Source of the DNA: Oscillospiraceae bacterium
Lineage (GTDB): Bacteria > Bacillota > Clostridia > Oscillospirales > QAMX01
Assembly (NCBI GenBank): GCA_015067705.1
Contig: SVLW01000022.1
Coordinates: 1 to 32,277 of the forward strand
Direction: 5' to 3'
DNA: 32,277 bases
In this document: piece after piece, positions 15,764-26,055 of the stretch
Layout: every line of letters begins with the position of its first letter
Numbering within the stretch: position 1 is the first letter of the stretch
Translations under genes and position numbers: made by a program
The notes under the pieces: generated by a model
The model's input: the letters and a program-made list of their open reading frames with translations, nothing else
What the model was told of the DNA's origin: nothing
The model's database searches: none

Positions 15764-15792
15764 TGGAAAGCGTCTCCGAAGTATGGTATAGT
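15764..15792 (+). promoter_or_regulatory. Putative promoter of the two-flavoprotein operon
   Basis: TATAGT (15787-15792) is a good -10; a weak -35 (TGGAAA, 15764-15769) lies 17 nt upstream. A GAGG ribosome-binding site and the ATG at 15825 follow. Confidence 0.5.
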
Positions 15793-15824
15793 AAGAGTAT
15801 CTATCAGAAACCGAGGATGTTTTC

Positions 15825-16961
15825 ATGGCAAAAAGACTGCTTGTGATCGGCGGCGGTGCGGCGGGACTGGCCGCAGCGGTGGAGGGTGCCGGGTGCGGCG
15901 CGCATGTGACGCTTCTGGAACGCGCCGACCGCGTGGGCAAAAAAATCCTGCAGACCGGCAACGGCCGCTGTAATCTCAGTAATCTGTCCGTATCTCCCGA
16001 CGCATACAATGCGCCGGACTTTGTGGCGCCCGTTCTGGAGGCGCTGCCCTCTATGAGCATCCGCGGATTCTTTGAAGATCTGGGCCTTTTGACCTATGCC
16101 GACAGTGAGGGACGGGTCTATCCCATCAGCGATGCGGCGGCCAGCGTACTGGACGTATTGCGGCTGGCGGTACGGGATGGGGGTGTTCAGACGCTTTGCG
16201 GCGCGGAGGCGGTGTCCCTCTCCCCGGACGGCACCGTCAAAACCGCAGACGGCGGAACCCATCACGGCGACGCGGTGATCGTCGCAAGCGGCGGCGGAAC
16301 GGCGCTTTTAGAGAGCGCCGGGCATACCATCGTGCCCTTTTCCCCCATTCTCTGTCCCTTAAAAACCGACACGGCCCTGATCCGGGGCCTGTCCGGCCAG
16401 AGAGTACGCTGCGGCGTGACGCTGAAGCGGCGGGGCGAAACCGTGGTTTCTCTCCGGGGCGAAGTGCTCTTCCGGGATTACGGCGTCAGCGGAATTGTGA
16501 TCTTTGATCTCTCCCGCTATGCCAAAAAAGGCGACCAGATCCTGCTGGATCTCTTCCCGGATATGGAGTATAAAGAATTATGTAAACTTCTCTTCCAGCG
16601 TCAGCGGCTCTTCCCGGGCCGGGCGGAGGAGGAATTTCTCACCGGACTCTTCCAGAGCCGCATTGCCGCGGCACTGCTTCGCGCCGCAGGCGGCGCCGAG
16701 CCCAAGGCACTGGCCACGCTTATCAAGGGGCTGCCCCTGCAGGTGCAGGGATGCGGCGATCCAAAGCAGGCACAGGTGACCCGGGGCGGCGCGGCACTTG
16801 CGGAATTCGACCCTGTGACGCTGCGTTCCCGGCTTGCTCCCCGGCTGTTTGCCGCGGGGGAAGCCCTGGATATCGACGGCCGCTGCGGCGGCTTTAATCT
16901 GCATTGGGCCTTTGCCTCCGGCATCACCGCGGCCAGAGCCGCCATGGAGGATCTCTTATGA
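15825..16961 (+). CDS. HI0933/BaiN-family flavoprotein (NAD(P)/FAD-dependent oxidoreductase)
   Basis: A 378-residue FAD-binding protein. The Rossmann dinucleotide motif GGGAAG spans residues 9-14 with Glu32 at the end of strand 2. The family signature KKILQTGNGRCNLSN lies at 39-53, and the C-terminal FAD motif AGEALDIDGRCGGFNLHWA closes the fold. Members include BaiN of bile-acid-dehydroxylating clostridia and many uncharacterised proteins, so family membership alone does not support bile-acid chemistry. The reaction is unknown. The stop overlaps the start of a second FAD protein (ATGA, 16958-16961), so the two are translationally coupled. Confidence 0.88.
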   Translation: MAKRLLVIGGGAAGLAAAVEGAGCGAHVTLLERADRVGKKILQTGNGRCNLSNLSVSPDAYNAPDFVAPVLEALPSMSIRGFFEDLGLLTYADSEGRVYPISDAAASVLDVLRLAVRDGGVQTLCGAEAVSLSPDGTVKTADGGTHHGDAVIVASGGGTALLESAGHTIVPFSPILCPLKTDTALIRGLSGQRVRCGVTLKRRGETVVSLRGEVLFRDYGVSGIVIFDLSRYAKKGDQILLDLFPDMEYKELCKLLFQRQRLFPGRAEEEFLTGLFQSRIAAALLRAAGGAEPKALATLIKGLPLQVQGCGDPKQAQVTRGGAALAEFDPVTLRSRLAPRLFAAGEALDIDGRCGGFNLHWAFASGITAARAAMEDLL

Positions 16962-18556
16962 TCGAACTGAAAAATCTGAAAGTCCCGGTGGGGATCTCTT
17001 CTGAGGAGCTGAGGGCAGCGGCGGCGAAAAAGCTGCGCTGCCGCCCGGCGGACATTACCGGGGTGCAGATCCTGAAACGCTCCACCGACGCCCGGAAAAA
17101 ACCGAATCTCTATTTCGTCTATGCGCTGGCCCTGGCGGTAACGGGCGATGAGCAGGCGATCCTGCACCGGGCAAAATGTCCGGACGCCGGGATTTATGTG
17201 CCTGCGCCCGGCTTTTCCGTGCAGAAACTGACAAAACCCTTTTCCCGTCGCCCCGTGGTCTGCGGGGCGGGTCCCGCGGGACTCTTTGCCGCGCTGACAT
17301 TGGCAGAAGCGGGCGCCGCGCCCATCGTGCTGGAACGGGGCATGGATGCGGAGAGCCGCGTGGCGGCCATCCGCCGTTTTCATGAAACGCGGCAGTTGGA
17401 TCCTGAGTGCAACATCCAGTTTGGTGAGGGCGGCGCCGGCACCTTCTCGGACGGCAAGCTCACCACCAATATCCACGATCCCCGCTGCGCCCATGTGCTG
17501 CAGCTCTTTGTGGAGGCAGGTGCGCCGGAGGAGATCCTCTGGCTGGCAAAGCCCCACATCGGCACGGACCTGCTGCCCGGGATTATTGCAAATCTCCGGC
17601 GACGGATCGAGCGCTGCGGCGGCGAGGTGTGGTTTGGCGCAAAGCTCACGGATATTGCGCTGTCCGGCGGCCAGGTGATCGGCGTCACGGTGGAAAAAGG
17701 CGGCAGGACCATCGAACTGGATACGGATCGTCTGGTCCTGGCGGCGGGACACAGCGCGCGAGAGCTCTTTGCCCTGCTGCACCGGAAGGGAGCCCATCTG
17801 GAGCAGAAGCCCTTCTCCATCGGCGTGCGGATCGAGCATCCCCAGACCATTGTGAATCTCTCCCAGTACGGTGCCGAGAAAGTGGCGGGACTGGGAGCGG
17901 CGGACTATAAGCTGGCCTGTCATCTGGATAGTGGCCGCTCCGTCTATACCTTCTGTATGTGCCCCGGCGGCGAGGTGGTCACTGCCGCCAGCGAAGCGGG
18001 CGGCGTGGTGGTGAACGGCATGAGCCGCTTTGCCCGGGACGGGGAAAATGCCAACAGCGCCATGCTGGTGAATGTGACGCCGGAGGACTTCGGCAGCAGC
18101 CATCCCCTGGCGGGAATCGCGTTCCAGCGGACATATGAACAGGCGGCCTATGCCCTGGGCGGACGGAATTTCACCGCTCCGGCCCAGCTTCTGGGGGATT
18201 TCCTCCAGGGCGTGCCGTCCTCTGCCATGGGCAGCGTGCGGCCCAGCTATGCCTTGGGCGTGACGCCCACGGATCTTACACGGTGTCTGCCGGAATTTGC
18301 CGTCACTTCCATGCGGCAGGCGGTGCCGCTCTTTGACCGGAAGCTCCATGGCTTTGCCATGCCGGACGCCGTGATGACGGGCGTGGAGACCCGCTCCTCC
18401 TCCCCGGTGCGGATTGTGCGGGGCGAGGATCTGCAGTCCAATCTGCGGGGGCTTTATCCCTGCGGCGAGGGCGCGGGCTATGCCGGCGGCATCATGTCCG
18501 CCGCCGTGGACGGAATCCGGGTGGCGCAGGAGATTCTGGCACAGGAAACCCGCTGA
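16958..18556 (+). CDS. Uncharacterised FAD-dependent dehydrogenase (COG2509-type)
   Basis: A 532-residue protein with an N-terminal alpha/beta domain (about 1-95, rich in Lys and Arg), then an FAD-binding domain whose GAGPAG lies at 103-108 and a C-terminal GEGAGYAGGIMSAAVDG stretch typical of this family. The central block NIQFGEGGAGTFSDGKL is the family's best-conserved segment. No function has been established for the family that I know of; the N-terminal domain may bind a substrate or nucleic acid (speculative). The ATG at 16958 is chosen because GGAGG (16946-16950) is correctly placed and the upstream in-frame sequence lies within the previous gene. Confidence 0.85.
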   Translation: MIELKNLKVPVGISSEELRAAAAKKLRCRPADITGVQILKRSTDARKKPNLYFVYALALAVTGDEQAILHRAKCPDAGIYVPAPGFSVQKLTKPFSRRPVVCGAGPAGLFAALTLAEAGAAPIVLERGMDAESRVAAIRRFHETRQLDPECNIQFGEGGAGTFSDGKLTTNIHDPRCAHVLQLFVEAGAPEEILWLAKPHIGTDLLPGIIANLRRRIERCGGEVWFGAKLTDIALSGGQVIGVTVEKGGRTIELDTDRLVLAAGHSARELFALLHRKGAHLEQKPFSIGVRIEHPQTIVNLSQYGAEKVAGLGAADYKLACHLDSGRSVYTFCMCPGGEVVTAASEAGGVVVNGMSRFARDGENANSAMLVNVTPEDFGSSHPLAGIAFQRTYEQAAYALGGRNFTAPAQLLGDFLQGVPSSAMGSVRPSYALGVTPTDLTRCLPEFAVTSMRQAVPLFDRKLHGFAMPDAVMTGVETRSSSPVRIVRGEDLQSNLRGLYPCGEGAGYAGGIMSAAVDGIRVAQEILAQETR

Positions 18557-18647
18557 AATCGGCGGTTTTACCCAGAATACGGCAATACACACGAAGTTTC
18601 CCTGAAAAGACCGCCGAAAAGTTGGTACATTTTCAAACCCCGTGCCC

Positions 18648-18676
18648 TTGATATTCGACGGTTCCCGCGCTATAAT
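18648..18676 (+). promoter_or_regulatory. Strong promoter of glnN
   Basis: TTGATA (18648-18653), 17-nt spacer, perfect TATAAT (18671-18676). The expected start point is about 18683, giving a leader of about 77 nt before the glnN ATG. The 91 bases between the previous stop codon and the -35 hold no gene that I can see. Confidence 0.85.
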
Positions 18677-18689
18677 TTTCATATGGTAC

Positions 18690-18735
18690 GCAAAGGTGCC
18701 AGCAGCAGACCGCTGCCGCGCCTTTGCTTTTTTTC
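18690..18735 (+). terminator. Terminator-like hairpin within the glnN leader
   Basis: A 10-bp outer stem (18690-18699 with 18718-18727, one G-U pair) and a 5-bp inner stem (18702-18706 with 18712-18716) are followed at once by seven T residues. This is a full intrinsic terminator, placed after the predicted glnN promoter and 25 nt before its start codon. It may attenuate glnN, or end transcripts arriving from the flavoprotein operon. Confidence 0.8.
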
Positions 18736-18759
18736 TGAAAAACTTCGGAGGAGAAACGC

Positions 18760-20853
<2,094 letters not shown>

Positions 20854-20871
20854 GCTTGTTTTCCCATACTG

Positions 20872-20896
20872 CCCCCGATCCCTGCCGGGTCGGGGG
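20872..20896 (+). terminator. GC-rich hairpin after glnN (weak terminator)
   Basis: At least 7 bp (20872-20878 with 20890-20896), extendable inward by a few pairs, with five consecutive G-C pairs at the base. It is followed by TGTCCGCATTTATT, so the U-tract is poor. Probably a partial terminator between glnN and the MATE gene. Confidence 0.5.
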
Positions 20897-20972
20897 TGTC
20901 CGCATTTATTCATTCGCAACATATTTTGGAACCCGTCGCAACAAAACGGATTCTCCGGAGAAAGGATCAAAC

Positions 20973-22394
20973 ATGAAGGAGAAACTCCTGCGCCTGTTTT
21001 TTGGGCTGCGGAAAGCAGAGATCACGGAAGAAGACAAGGGCCGCCTGATGGACTTTTACAAAAAGCTCCTGATCATTGCCTGGCCCGCCGCACTGGAGGG
21101 ACTGCTTTTAAGCCTCATCAATTCCCTGGACACCATGATGGTGGGCAAACTGGGTTCTGAGGCCATTGCGGCGGTGGGTCTCTGCGGCCAGCCCCGTATG
21201 ATCCTGCTGCTTCTGGTACAGTCTCTCTGCGTGGGCACCACCGCCATTGTGGCCCGCCGCAAGGGCGCGAACAATCAGGTGGCGGCGGTCTCCTGTCTCA
21301 AGCAGTCTCTGGTGATCATCACGGGTCTCGGCATTTTCATCACCATCGCCGGTTATTTCCTGGCGGAGCCTCTTCTGCGGCTCTCCGGCGCGGCGGACGA
21401 TACCCTGCCCTACGCCCTGACCTATTTCCGTATCACCTCCGCCGTGTATCTTGCCAACTGCTGGACCATGTGTATCTGCGCCGCCATGCGCGGCATCGGT
21501 AAGACCCGCATTACCATGGTGGTGAATATGGCGGCAAACCTGGTGAACGTATTCTTAAACTTCTGCCTCATCAGCGGCCGTCTGGGCTTCCCGGCCATGG
21601 GCATCCGGGGCGCGGCGCTGGCCACCGCCATCGGCACCTGTGTGGGCTGCGTCATGGCCTTCTATGTGGTGATCCGCAATGACGGCTATCTCTCCCTGCG
21701 CCACGCGGGCAGCTTCCGCCCCGAGCGGGAGACCATGATGGGCCTCATCAAAATCGGCTCCGGCACCATTCTGGAATCCGTCTGTATGCGTGTGGGATTC
21801 TTGATCACCGGCCGCATGATCGCCGGCGTCAGCACCGCCGCCTATGCCACCAACCAGGTGGTGTCTCAGGTGTCCGGCCTGTCCTTCACGCTGGGTGACG
21901 GCGTATCATCCGCCTGTGTCTCCCTGGTTGGCCAGTCACTGGGCGCGGAGCGCAAAGATCACGCCAAACTCTATGTACGGGTGGCACAGCGGATCTCCCT
22001 CTTTGTATCCGCCGGTCTGATCCTCTTCATGTTCTTTGGCCGCAACTTCCTGCCCACGCTGTTCAGCGAGGAACAGGCCATTATCCAGGGCGCGGCGCTG
22101 GGCTTCCTGGTGCTGATCTTTGGTATTTATCATCAGAATATGCGTGTGGTGCTGTCCGGTGCGCTGCGCGGCGCCGGCGACGTGAAGTATGTGGCGCTGG
22201 TGTCGCTGGTCAGTGTGGCGGTGCTGCGCCCCCTCACCACCTGGCTCTTCTGCTATCCGCTCAATGCCCTCTTCCCCGCGCTGCAGCTGGGCTTCACCGG
22301 CCCGTGGCTCTCCTTCGTGCTGGATTCCTTCGTCCGCGCAGGCATGCTGAGTTACCGCGTGAAAAAAGGAAACTGGGTCAATATCCGGGTATAA
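20973..22394 (+). CDS. MATE-family efflux transporter
   Basis: A 473-residue polytopic membrane protein of the multidrug and toxic compound extrusion family, with about twelve hydrophobic segments in two similar halves. The first starts near residue 27 (LLIIAWPAALEGLLLSLI), followed by the typical SLDTMMVGKLGSEAIAAVG. It exports drugs or metabolites using a Na+ or H+ gradient. The ATG at 20973 is preferred over an upstream in-frame start because AAAGGA (20961-20966) lies just before it and the upstream 39 codons look non-coding and contain the glnN hairpin. It is followed by a strong bidirectional terminator. The cargo is unknown. Confidence 0.94.
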   Translation: MKEKLLRLFFGLRKAEITEEDKGRLMDFYKKLLIIAWPAALEGLLLSLINSLDTMMVGKLGSEAIAAVGLCGQPRMILLLLVQSLCVGTTAIVARRKGANNQVAAVSCLKQSLVIITGLGIFITIAGYFLAEPLLRLSGAADDTLPYALTYFRITSAVYLANCWTMCICAAMRGIGKTRITMVVNMAANLVNVFLNFCLISGRLGFPAMGIRGAALATAIGTCVGCVMAFYVVIRNDGYLSLRHAGSFRPERETMMGLIKIGSGTILESVCMRVGFLITGRMIAGVSTAAYATNQVVSQVSGLSFTLGDGVSSACVSLVGQSLGAERKDHAKLYVRVAQRISLFVSAGLILFMFFGRNFLPTLFSEEQAIIQGAALGFLVLIFGIYHQNMRVVLSGALRGAGDVKYVALVSLVSVAVLRPLTTWLFCYPLNALFPALQLGFTGPWLSFVLDSFVRAGMLSYRVKKGNWVNIRV

Positions 22395-22395
22395 G

Positions 22396-22431
22396 AAAAA
22401 CCCCCTCGATTCTGATCGAGGGGGTTTTTTT
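22396..22431. terminator. Bidirectional terminator between MATE and HAD genes
   Basis: A perfect 15-bp stem (22396-22410 with 22415-22429) with a 4-nt loop; the arms end in A5 and T5, and further T follow. It serves the MATE gene and the convergent HAD gene, whose stop codon lies at its edge. Confidence 0.95.
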
Positions 22432-23104
22432 ACATGGTATCGAGAATCCCGGGCAGTTCCGTCAGGCTTTGGATCTCCGCGTCCGGGCGGATGCCCTCCG
22501 GGCAGGCTGCGCCTTTGCGGTTCAGCCAGACCGTGCGGATGCCCACCTGAGCAGGGCCCCATACGTCCTCCTCGGGGGAGTCGCCCACATAGACGGTTTC
22601 CTCCGGCAGGAGCTTTAATTCCTGCAGGATCATGCGGTAAAACCAGGGATCCGGCTTATAGCGGGCCAGAGACTCGGAGGTGTAGACCGCGTGGAAGCGC
22701 AGGTCATTATCCCGGAGATTTTCAAGAAGCGGCGCGGTGTCCGTATTGGAGGCCAGCACCTGTAAATAGCGCCGGGACAGGGCCGCCATGGCGGGCTCTG
22801 CATCCGGATAGGCCCGGCGGCCCAGGAGAGACTCCAGCATGAAATGCACTTCCTCGCCGGCATCCGCCGCGATCCCATAACGGCCGAAAAGCTCCCACAA
22901 TCCCGCCTCAAAGATCTGTTCATCGGTGCGGAAGATGCGGGGCGCCCGCTGGAAGATCTTATGCAGCTGCTTCCACTCCCGGTAGAAGGCCGCGGGATCC
23001 ATGGAGATGCCCAGATGCCGCAGCATGGCGGCGGTGGCGTCCACAGAGCCGGTGCCGGTGGAAATCAGGGTGCCGTAGGCGTCAAACAAAATCGTTTTGA
23101 TCAT
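22430..23104 (-). CDS. HAD-superfamily hydrolase (haloacid-dehalogenase-like)
   Basis: A 224-residue HAD hydrolase with a helical cap (about 15-95). Motif I is FDAYGTL, with nucleophile Asp8 and Tyr10 where phosphatases usually have Asp; motif II is LASNTD; motif III is Lys in RYKPDPWF; motif IV is VGDSPEEDVWG. DAYGT is the form seen in L-2-haloacid dehalogenases, but also in some uncharacterised HAD proteins, so phosphatase activity is not certain. The ATG at 23104 follows AAGGAG, which excludes the longer in-frame start at 23164. It is the last gene of the alcohol dehydrogenase-VOC-HAD run and is separated from VOC by a hairpin. Confidence 0.87.
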   Translation of the reverse strand: MIKTILFDAYGTLISTGTGSVDATAAMLRHLGISMDPAAFYREWKQLHKIFQRAPRIFRTDEQIFEAGLWELFGRYGIAADAGEEVHFMLESLLGRRAYPDAEPAMAALSRRYLQVLASNTDTAPLLENLRDNDLRFHAVYTSESLARYKPDPWFYRMILQELKLLPEETVYVGDSPEEDVWGPAQVGIRTVWLNRKGAACPEGIRPDAEIQSLTELPGILDTM

Positions 23105-23127
23105 ATTGCACTCCTTTTTGAGAGAGA

Positions 23128-23160
23128 AAGCCGACGGAGAGGATCCGTCGGCTTTTTTCT
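23128..23160. terminator. Hairpin between VOC and HAD genes
   Basis: A 12-bp stem (AAAGCCGACGGA with TCCGTCGGCTTT) with a 5-nt loop. On the minus strand, the direction of the genes, it is followed by CTCTCTC, a poor U-tract; on the plus strand it is followed by TTTC. It is probably a partial terminator that lowers HAD expression relative to the upstream genes. Confidence 0.6.
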
Positions 23161-23164
23161 GCAT

Positions 23165-23545
23165 TTAGAGAACCTGGAACATTTCGATGATCTCGTCATC
23201 CGGGCCCAGCACGAATGCGTTGATCACTTCCATGGTGCCCAGCTTCACCTGCTTCGGCTCGCTCTGCACCTTTGCGCCTGCGGCGACAGCGGCATCAAAA
23301 GCGGCCTTGGCATCATCGGTTGCCAGGGCGATGTGTGCCCAGCGGGCAGCGCTCTCGGCGCCTTCATAGCCGCGGGGAATGATCTCCACAACAGCATTGC
23401 CGCCCAGATCCACCAAATAGATGGTCTTGCCGGCGCCCATGGAGAACTGATGGACTTCTTTTCCGCCGAGGCCCTCGGTATAGAATTTATAGCTAGTGTC
23501 TGCGTCATTGGTGATGAGACCGATGTGATGGAATCCCTTGAACAT
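23165..23545 (-). CDS. VOC-superfamily (glyoxalase I-like) metalloprotein
   Basis: A 126-residue protein with two beta-alpha-beta-beta-beta modules. The four metal ligands of glyoxalase I-type enzymes are all in place: His7, Glu54, His71 and Glu121. It could be a lactoylthiol lyase acting on the methylglyoxal adduct of a low-molecular-weight thiol, or an epimerase of the methylmalonyl-CoA type; the length fits either. GGGGAGGA precedes the ATG. It lies 36 nt downstream of an iron-type alcohol dehydrogenase, so a shared role in reactive aldehyde handling is plausible but unproven. Confidence 0.87.
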   Translation of the reverse strand: MFKGFHHIGLITNDADTSYKFYTEGLGGKEVHQFSMGAGKTIYLVDLGGNAVVEIIPRGYEGAESAARWAHIALATDDAKAAFDAAVAAGAKVQSEPKQVKLGTMEVINAFVLGPDDEIIEMFQVL

Positions 23546-23581
23546 ACTGTTTTCCTCCCCGTTATCTCTCTGTTTGCGTGA

Positions 23582-24760
23582 TTACTTCACGAGATTGTAG
23601 ATGGCAAGCACGTCCTGCCAGTAGAGCTTCTTCAGGCCGCCCACGGGATGTTCCTCGCCGAAGGCTGCGCCGGTGCACTTCTTGGCCATTTCTTCCAGGC
23701 GATCCTCGCCGATGCCCAGCTCGCTGAGGCTGCCCGGCAGACCCATTTCCCGGAAGAACTTACGCAGACGGGCGATACCCTCCATGACGATGGCATCCTC
23801 ATCGCGATAGCTGCCCCGGACACCCATGACGTTCACGGCGAACTGGACAAACATGCCGATATTGTCGCGGTAGACATACTCCATCCAGCCGGGGGTCAAA
23901 ACGGCCAGACCGGCGCCGTGTGCCACGTCATAGATGGCGGAGAGCTCGTGCTCCATATTGTGGCAGCCCCAATCCTGCACACGGCCCATGCCCACAAGAC
24001 CGTTGTGCGCAACCGTACCGGCAAAGCCCAGCTCTGCCCAGGCGTCATAGTCCTGCATATTGGCCTTGGCCTTGGGCGCATTTTTCATGAGGGTGCGCAG
24101 CACCGTTTCGCAGAGGCCGTCGGTCAGGTCGGTATTCTTGGTATTGGTGAAATAGCGCTCAAAGACATGGCTCATCATATCTGCCACGCCGTTGGCCAGC
24201 TGGCTCTCGGGCAGGGTGAAGAACAGCTCCGGATCCATGACGCTGAGCACGGGGCGGAGATGATCGCTGCCGTAGCCGTATTTCAGCTGCTTTTCTTCGT
24301 TGGTGATGACGGTGTCGCCGCTGGACTCACTGCCGGCGGCAGGAATGGTAAGGATGGTGGCGACGGGAAGTGCCTTTTCGATGGCCTTGCCGGTCTCATA
24401 GACCTCCCAGATATCGCCGTCATAGTAAACGCCCATGGCGATGGCCTTTGCAGAGTCGATGACGCTGCCGCCGCCCACGGCCAGGATCAGTTCCACGCCC
24501 TCGCGCTTGCAGAGCTCGATGCCCTCATGCACCAGAGAAAGGCGGGGATTGGGGCGAACGCCGGAAAGAGCCACATATTCGATGCCGCTCTTTTCCAGAG
24601 ATGCGGTGACGCGATCATAAAGGCCGCTCTTCTTCACACTGCCGCCGCCCGTATGCAGCAGGATCTTTTTGGCATAAGGCTTCAAAAGCTCGCCGATGCG
24701 ATCCTCCTGACCCTTACCGAACACAATGCGCGCAGGCGCGTAAAAAGTAAAGTTATTCAT
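23582..24760 (-). CDS. Iron-containing alcohol dehydrogenase (butanol dehydrogenase-like)
   Basis: A 392-residue group III (iron-type) alcohol dehydrogenase that reduces aldehydes to alcohols with NAD(P)H. The N-terminal dinucleotide domain carries VGGGSVID (95-102). The C-terminal helical domain carries the metal ligands Asp194, His198, His267 and His281. The N terminus (NFTFYAPARIVFGKG) matches the BdhA/YugJ-YugK branch, so fermentation end-product formation or aldehyde detoxification is the likely role. A promoter with perfect TATAAT lies just upstream. First gene of the minus-strand unit with the VOC and HAD genes. Confidence 0.94.
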   Translation of the reverse strand: MNNFTFYAPARIVFGKGQEDRIGELLKPYAKKILLHTGGGSVKKSGLYDRVTASLEKSGIEYVALSGVRPNPRLSLVHEGIELCKREGVELILAVGGGSVIDSAKAIAMGVYYDGDIWEVYETGKAIEKALPVATILTIPAAGSESSGDTVITNEEKQLKYGYGSDHLRPVLSVMDPELFFTLPESQLANGVADMMSHVFERYFTNTKNTDLTDGLCETVLRTLMKNAPKAKANMQDYDAWAELGFAGTVAHNGLVGMGRVQDWGCHNMEHELSAIYDVAHGAGLAVLTPGWMEYVYRDNIGMFVQFAVNVMGVRGSYRDEDAIVMEGIARLRKFFREMGLPGSLSELGIGEDRLEEMAKKCTGAAFGEEHPVGGLKKLYWQDVLAIYNLVK

Positions 24761-24786
24761 AGGCGCGTGCCTCCTTTTTTTCTTTG

Positions 24787-24816
24787 ATTATAGCATAGTC
24801 CCGCGGAAGCATACAA
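24787..24816 (-). promoter_or_regulatory. Promoter of alcohol dehydrogenase operon
   Basis: On the minus strand: TTGTAT (24816-24811), 18-nt spacer, perfect TATAAT (24792-24787), followed by an A-rich stretch and AAGGAGG before the ATG at 24760. Confidence 0.7.
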
Positions 24817-24824
24817 CTGGTTTT

Positions 24825-25118
24825 TTATTTTTTTCTTCCGGCCAGCCACAGGATCCAGCCCGTGCCGCAGCCCACGCCAAAGGCGGCGGCTGCCATGGCA
24901 GTATAGACCATCACCAGCAGAAAATGCGTGCCGAAGAGATAGACCTCCTCATCCACCGTGCAGACCAGAAGATAAAGCACGCCCGCCGCCAAAAGGGTGA
25001 TCCCCGGCAGCAGCAGACCCAGCGCACGCTGCCAGCCATATTTTGTCTTCCGGCATAAAAGCCACTGCATCAAAAAGGCCAGAATCGCCAGAAGCAGTCC
25101 CATTCCCCAATACATCAA
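24825..25118 (-). CDS. Small three-segment membrane protein, unknown function
   Basis: A 97-residue protein with three hydrophobic segments: about 5-21 (MGLLLAILAFLMQWLL), 33-53 (ALGLLLPGITLLAAGVLYLLV) and 62-92. It starts with a short periplasmic or cytoplasmic Met-Met-Tyr and ends in Arg-Lys-Lys, consistent with an integral inner-membrane protein with a cytoplasmic C terminus. I do not recognise a family. Its start overlaps the end of the FliB-like gene by 4 bp, so it is co-transcribed with that gene and the nitroreductase. No terminator hairpin is visible after it. Confidence 0.7.
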   Translation of the reverse strand: MMYWGMGLLLAILAFLMQWLLCRKTKYGWQRALGLLLPGITLLAAGVLYLLVCTVDEEVYLFGTHFLLVMVYTAMAAAAFGVGCGTGWILWLAGRKK

Positions 25119-26055
25119 ATTTCTCCTTCCCAGAGTACATCGTAAAGTGCCGCAGTATTCTCCTCAGAATATTCGATCTCCGAGGAATAGATGCGGAAGA
25201 GTTCTGTCTGGTCGTCGGGGGTGAAGCGCCCGGTCTTTGCATACTGCGCGGCGCCCAGCGCCCGCAGCATCCGGCAGGACAGCACGGCAAATGCCGCCTT
25301 TCCGCCGGGATCTCCGTCCTCCCATGCGGCAGGGAGATGACGGAAAAGGAAATAGTGCAGCATGGCAGCGTACTCCCGCTGCCGTTCCTCCATATGACGG
25401 TCAAAGGCCGCAAGCATCTCCTCATCCACGGTTCGGGCGGACGTCAGAAGATCCGTCCACGCCTCATCCAGCCGCTCCAGCGACAGACAACACTCTATCC
25501 ATTGGACGAGGACAGCGCCGGAATATTTCCACAGGCCAGGGAAAGAATGGCATCCTCCCGCTGGGGGATCGTCAGATCCTCCGCCCAGGCCAGGGCAAAG
25601 AGCCGCTCCCGCAGGGCATAAAGTGCCGCGGCATCGGGATCCGAAAGCGGCGCGTCGCTGTCCAGCATGGTCGGGCAATTCTTTTGAGAAAGGATCAGGG
25701 CCGCCGCCGCTTCACAGGCGGCGCCCAGACCGATCTCCTCTTCCTCTCCCCAGAAATTGCGGAAGCGGGGATGATCCCGGCAGATCTGGGACAGGATCTC
25801 CTCGCCGTGGGCGAGGATCAGGCGGCAGAGTCCCGCTTCATTCAGGAAAGGACAGCGCTCCGTCTCGTCCAGACGGATGGAGGCGGGCTCGCCTTGCTCC
25901 ACATGGCAGAAGATGGCGGCCTTTTCCGCCTCCGGCAAACTGCGCCAGCGGCGCAGGGTGTCCTCATCCAGATCGATCTCCCAGCCGATGCAGCAGCTGT
26001 GGCGGCAGTCCCCGGCGATACAGCGGAAGGCGTCATAGTATTCCGGCCGGCGCAT
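25115..26055 (-). pseudogene. fliB: FliB-like (flagellin lysine-N-methylase family) gene with frameshift
   Basis: The N-terminal part (26055 down to about 25510) has the family's cysteine-rich start (YYDAFRCIAGDCRHSCCIGWE) and then CPFLNEAGLCRLI and ICRDHPRFRNF. It stops at 25495-25497. The C-terminal part, in a different frame (about 25530 down to 25115), reads LSLERLDEAWTDLL, HYFLFRHLPAAWEDGD and RIYSSEIEYSEEN, the known C-terminal half of these proteins. The two halves fit end to end with a one-base shift between about 25500 and 25540, near the repeat GTCCTCGTCC. The joined product would be about 312 residues. No flagellar gene is visible. Either a decayed gene, a sequence error or recoding. 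Its start overlaps the nitroreductase stop by 1 bp. Confidence 0.8.

Noticed and set aside
15825-16961. Bile-acid-inducible operon (bai) because of the BaiN-like gene
   Set aside because: The family is broad and no other bai gene (baiB, CD, E, H) is present; the partner is a COG2509-type flavoprotein.
18690-18735. ANTAR-type antitermination RNA in the glnN leader
   Set aside because: ANTAR targets have two hexaloop stems with A at loop position 1 and G at 4. Here the inner loop is 5 nt (AGACC) and there is only one such stem.
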